From: Curtobacterium sp. L6-1
GTDB lineage: Bacteria > Actinomycetota > Actinomycetes > Actinomycetales > Microbacteriaceae
Assembly: GCF_018885305.1 (NCBI RefSeq)
Contig: NZ_CP076544.1
Span: 2,914,001 to 2,978,000, forward strand
Length of the DNA: 64,000 nt
Direction of reading: 5' to 3'
Program-made: the position numbers and the translations under genes
Notes under the pieces: model-generated
What the model saw: only the letters and a program-made list of their open reading frames with translations
Told to the model about the DNA's origin: nothing
The model's database searches: none
Shown here: one piece after another, positions 61,284 to 64,000 of the stretch
How the letters are laid out: every line of letters starts with the position of its first letter
How positions within the stretch are numbered: the first letter of the stretch is position 1

Positions 61284-61949
61284 ATGACCACCATCGCCAT
61301 CGTCGGCGCCGGCAAGGGCCTCGGCCTCGCCGTCGCCGAGCGCTTCGCCCGCGAGGGCTTCGCCGTCGCCCTCGTCTCCCGCAACCAGGACCGCCTCGAC
61401 GAGCTGGCCGCCTCGCTCCGTGAGCAGGGCCACCGGGCCGCCGGGTTCGCCGCGAACGTCCGCGACGGGAATTCGCTCCGCCGGGCGCTCGAGCAGGCGA
61501 CCGAGCAGCTCGGCCCGATCGAGGTGCTGCAGTACAGCCCGCTGCCCGCGAAGGAGTACATGCGCCCGGTGCTCGAGACGACCGCCGAGGACCTCGTCGG
61601 CCCGATCGAGTTCTCGGTCTACGGCTCGGTGAACGCCGTCCGCCAGGTCCTGCCGGGCATGCGGGCGATCGGCCACGGCACGATCCTGTTCGTCAACGGT
61701 GGCAGCGCCGTCCGCCCGGGCGCCCGCGTCACCGGCACCTCGGTCGCCTTCGCCGGGGAGAGCGCCTACGCCCAGCTGCTGCACGACGCCGTCCGTGACG
61801 AGGACGTGCACGTCGGCCAGCTCATCATCCCGTTCGGCATCGACGACGGGCAGGACGACCACTCCGGCGCCTCGATCGCCGAGCGCCTCTGGTCGATCCA
61901 CACCGAGCGCGGCGACTTCCGCACCTACGCCGAGCCGCTCCCCGAGTGA
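61284..61949 (+). CDS. SDR-family oxidoreductase lacking the catalytic lysine
   Basis: The 221-residue protein has GAGKGLGLAVAERF as a shifted cofactor motif, then NVRD, and PLPAKEY where NAG would be. The Tyr of AYAQLLHDA is not followed by Lys at +4 (Leu instead). Binding without classical catalysis, or a changed proton relay, is possible. Two hairpin-terminated genes follow. Confidence 0.82.
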   Translation: MTTIAIVGAGKGLGLAVAERFAREGFAVALVSRNQDRLDELAASLREQGHRAAGFAANVRDGNSLRRALEQATEQLGPIEVLQYSPLPAKEYMRPVLETTAEDLVGPIEFSVYGSVNAVRQVLPGMRAIGHGTILFVNGGSAVRPGARVTGTSVAFAGESAYAQLLHDAVRDEDVHVGQLIIPFGIDDGQDDHSGASIAERLWSIHTERGDFRTYAEPLPE

Positions 61950-61955
61950 CCCGTC

Positions 61956-61997
61956 GGACGGGAGGCGCGGTGCCGGACCGCCCCACGTCTCCCGTCC
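61956..61997 (+). terminator. Degenerate GACGGGAGGC-family hairpin
   Basis: Outer arms GGACGGGAG and CTCCCGTCC are intact, but the inner stem is only partly paired. It follows the 61284-61949 SDR gene. Confidence 0.65.
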
Positions 61998-62041
61998 GCG
62001 ACCGGTGGCCCTCCGGGCACCCGCGGGCTACCGTGGTGCCC

Positions 62042-62326
62042 ATGCGACGCAGGGACCGCACGACGGGCGACACCGCGCTGACGGTCGACGAGGCCACCGC
62101 CATCGCCGAGCACGCCGAGCACGGTCGCCTGGACACGGAGGACCCCGAGGTCCGCCGCCTGGTCGGCGAGGCGAACCGCGTGCTCGTGCGCGCCGGCGTG
62201 TGGGGCGTCGCGGAGAGCCCGCGGCAGCGGCGTCGGCGCCGGGTCCTCGCGATCGGTGCGTCGGTCCTCGTGGTCTCGTGGCTGGCGGGGTTGTTCCTGC
62301 CCCTGCTCATCAAGCTCACGGAGTGA
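62042..62326 (+). CDS. Small membrane-anchored protein
   Basis: The 94-residue product has an acidic helical N-terminal domain (VDEATAIAEHAEHGRLDTEDPEVRRL type), a basic patch RQRRRRR and one C-terminal membrane helix (about 70-90). Start seven bases after TACCGT (leaderless type). No family recognised; a tail-anchored regulator or scaffold is possible. Confidence 0.7.
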   Translation: MRRRDRTTGDTALTVDEATAIAEHAEHGRLDTEDPEVRRLVGEANRVLVRAGVWGVAESPRQRRRRRVLAIGASVLVVSWLAGLFLPLLIKLTE

Positions 62327-62359
62327 CGGCTCACCGAGTGACGGCTCGCCGACCGGCGC

Positions 62360-62413
62360 CGTGACGGACGGGAGGCCCGTGGCGGTGCTGCCACGGGCCT
62401 CCCGTCCGTCACG
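62360..62413. terminator. GACGGGAGGC-family hairpin, perfect 24-bp stem
   Basis: The longest member: 24 perfectly paired bases starting CGTGACGGACGGGAGGC with a 6-nt loop. It serves the convergent genes and includes the stop codon of the minus-strand permease gene. Confidence 0.9.
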
Positions 62414-64000
62414 CGGTCCGCCGGACCGCCACCCGGCGTCGACGTCCGGCCACGAGCCAGACCCCGGCGGTCACCAGGACCGGCAGGCCGAGCGCGAGCA
62501 CCGCGAGGGACACCGGGTCCGGCGCGAACGGCATGTGGACGACGCCCGTCGGGGTGGGCGTGAACCGCAGGGTGAGGGCGCGGAGCGGCAGGATTCCGAG
62601 CGCGACTCCGACCAGCGAGCCGACGAGCGTGAGCACCGCCGCCTGCCAGGTGGAGACCCGGCGACGGACGCCGGGCGAGGCGCCGATCGCGTCGAGCACC
62701 TCGTCGTCCCGCCGGCCGTCGGCGCGGGCGAGCCCGATGGCGACGATCGTGGCACCGAGGGTGACGATGCCGGCCAGGATCGTGACGACGATCGCGATCG
62801 GACGGAACGGGTCGTCCGGGCCGGTCTCGACGGCGAACGAGGGGAACCAGAGGTCCGCGTCGCGTCCGACACTGGTCTGCCAGGTCGCGGCGAGTGCGTC
62901 GGACTGCTCGTCGGAGATGCCGTCGGGGAACGACCCGACCAGGAAGTCCGGGTCGGTCTCGAGCCCGTGTCGCGCGGCCGCCTGCGGGGTGAGGAACAGC
63001 CCGATGTGCAGGGGCTGGTCGGTGTGCTCCACCACGGCCGGCACGGTGGTCGTCCGGAGTGGCTTGCCGGTCGGCGGCTCGCCGTACATCGCGTACTGGG
63101 AGGCCGGACGGGTGTCGAGCCGGACCACCCCGTCGCGCACGTACTCGGGTCGGACGGAGACGGCGTCGCCGCGTGCCAGTGCTGCCCGCGCGGCCCGGGA
63201 CGGCTCGTGGCCGAGGAGCGTCGCGAGGTCGTCGACGCTGCCGGTGAGCACGTGCGGGCTCGAGCTGTCCGGCGACACGAGCCAGGCGGCGCACGCACCG
63301 GTGCTGCTGCTGGCGCAGTCCGGCCGGTGCACGTCGACCGGGAGGGTGACCGGCTCGTCGTCGGACTGGGTCTCCACGCTGGCCCCGAGCACCCGGACGT
63401 CGGCGTCGGGCAGGACCTGGCGCACGATCCGCACCGCGCGCTCGGTGAGGTCGGCGTCCGTCCGACCGTCCGCGCCGGTGATGCTCGCCGTGCCCACGCC
63501 CATCGCGGTGCGGAACTCGTACCGCGCCTCGGTCTGCGCCTGCGAGGCGGCCGCGAAGGTCAGGACGACCGTCGCGACGAACACGACGCTCATCACGCTC
63601 GCGAGGACAGGGACCGTGCGGACCGGGTTCCGGACGGCGTCGCGCACGGCGATCCGGGCGGGGAGTCCGAGCCGCTCCCCGACCTGGGCGACGCCGCCGA
63701 GCAGCCGACGGGCGGCGAGGACGACGCCGAGCTGCGCCAGGCACGGGCCGAGCGCGACCCCGGCCCCGACGACCAGCGCGAGGTGGTCCTCCTGCACCGG
63801 CCGGTCGTTGAGCACCAGCACGCCGATGCCGCACGCGAGCGTCATCACGACGCCGACGACGGTCAGGACCGGCCCGGCCGCCGCTGCCCACCGTCGACGG
63901 GAGACGGGCGCCGGACGGGTCGCACCACGCAGGGCACTGTCCACGTCGACCCGGCTCGCGCTCCGGGCGGCGACGAGCGACGCCGCCCACCCGGCCAGGA
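62409..64000 (-). CDS. FtsX-like ABC transporter permease, 5' end outside window
   Basis: The frame stays open to the window edge: residues before the internal GTG at 63944 read LAGWAASLVAARSASRVDVD, a conserved-looking segment, so the gene begins beyond 64000. More than 525 residues are visible. Hydrophobic blocks near the N-terminus (VLTVVGVVMTLACGIGVLVL), around SVMSVVFVATVVLTFAAA and in the C-terminal GALTLGATIVAIGLAR-type and GSLVGVALGILPLRAL regions flank a large outward domain with a Cys pair (DCASSSTGACAAW). This fits an FtsX/MacB-type permease. Confidence 0.85.
   Translation of the reverse strand, partial: LAGWAASLVAARSASRVDVDSALRGATRPAPVSRRRWAAAAGPVLTVVGVVMTLACGIGVLVLNDRPVQEDHLALVVGAGVALGPCLAQLGVVLAARRLLGGVAQVGERLGLPARIAVRDAVRNPVRTVPVLASVMSVVFVATVVLTFAAASQAQTEARYEFRTAMGVGTASITGADGRTDADLTERAVRIVRQVLPDADVRVLGASVETQSDDEPVTLPVDVHRPDCASSSTGACAAWLVSPDSSSPHVLTGSVDDLATLLGHEPSRAARAALARGDAVSVRPEYVRDGVVRLDTRPASQYAMYGEPPTGKPLRTTTVPAVVEHTDQPLHIGLFLTPQAAARHGLETDPDFLVGSFPDGISDEQSDALAATWQTSVGRDADLWFPSFAVETGPDDPFRPIAIVVTILAGIVTLGATIVAIGLARADGRRDDEVLDAIGASPGVRRRVSTWQAAVLTLVGSLVGVALGILPLRALTLRFTPTPTGVVHMPFAPDPVSLAVLALGLPVLVTAGVWLVAGRRRRVAVRRTA

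Noticed and set aside
63944..63946. GTG at 63944 as the true start of the FtsX-like permease
   Set aside because: The frame continues upstream to the window edge with conserved-looking sequence (AARSASRVDVD), so this is internal.
1..64000. CRISPR arrays, rRNA and tRNA genes
   Set aside because: I saw no regularly spaced repeats, rRNA signature or tRNA-like cloverleaf on either strand.

Overview
The window is GC-rich actinobacterial chromosome with short intergenic gaps, many GTG starts and Tat, lipobox and sortase-type export signals. The gene content (lactococcin-972-type bacteriocin, DUF4126, a YegP-like protein, many small SDR/regulator pairs) fits Microbacteriaceae, most likely a Curtobacterium-like plant or soil bacterium. 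The taxonomic call is inference. I found no rRNA, tRNA or CRISPR.

Layout. 1-2273 is the 3' part of a type VII secretion (EccC/FtsK-like) ATPase gene. 2274-2715 carries a terminator-like hairpin and a cluster of DnaA-box-like 9-mers in front of dnaB (2716-4080). 4081-10388 is a degraded accessory island: a YegP-like gene, an IS3-family element with a frameshifted orfB, an endonuclease/exonuclease/phosphatase gene, two tandem secreted paralogues of unknown function, a truncated RecB-like nuclease gene ended by a decayed IS5-family element, and unusual hairpins. 10389-24300 is mixed housekeeping and envelope: lipoproteins, a non-canonical carbamoyltransferase homologue overlapping a HAD phosphatase ORF, a photolyase remnant, a Tat-exported esterase, a TIG-repeat surface protein, a TetR/quinone reductase/NmrA divergon, a zinc alcohol dehydrogenase and a two-component system.

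26705-30947 is a GntR / ADP-ribosylglycohydrolase / NCS1 permease / PfkB kinase operon that resembles E. coli yegTUVW with another class of transporter. It looks like import, hydrolysis and phosphorylation of a nucleoside-like compound. 31130-40376 holds large secreted proteins (alpha/beta hydrolase, DUF1023-type hydrolase plus lipoprotein, beta-helix protein) and a BLUF-TetR fusion that lacks the canonical flavin-contacting glutamine. 40455-45607 is a divergon of transketolase against GntR and an ascorbate-type (Ula) PTS, fitting uptake of a sugar acid and pentose-phosphate metabolism. 45684-53720 is mostly SDR/epimerase genes paired with TetR, MarR and other regulators, plus an aldo/keto reductase and an SGNH hydrolase. 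53814-57070 is a complete lactococcin-972-like bacteriocin cluster (secreted peptide, multi-spanning membrane protein, ABC ATPase) translationally coupled to a PRISE-like SDR. The window ends with a glucose/sorbosone-type dehydrogenase, a MerR/SDR divergon, small envelope genes and a partial FtsX-like permease gene.

Two sequence-wide patterns are notable. At least 15 genes have a TAnnnT box 6-7 nt before the start codon and no Shine-Dalgarno, predicting leaderless mRNAs. About nine gene ends carry long hairpins sharing the outer arms GACGGGAGGC/GCCTCCCGTC with different but self-complementary inner stems.
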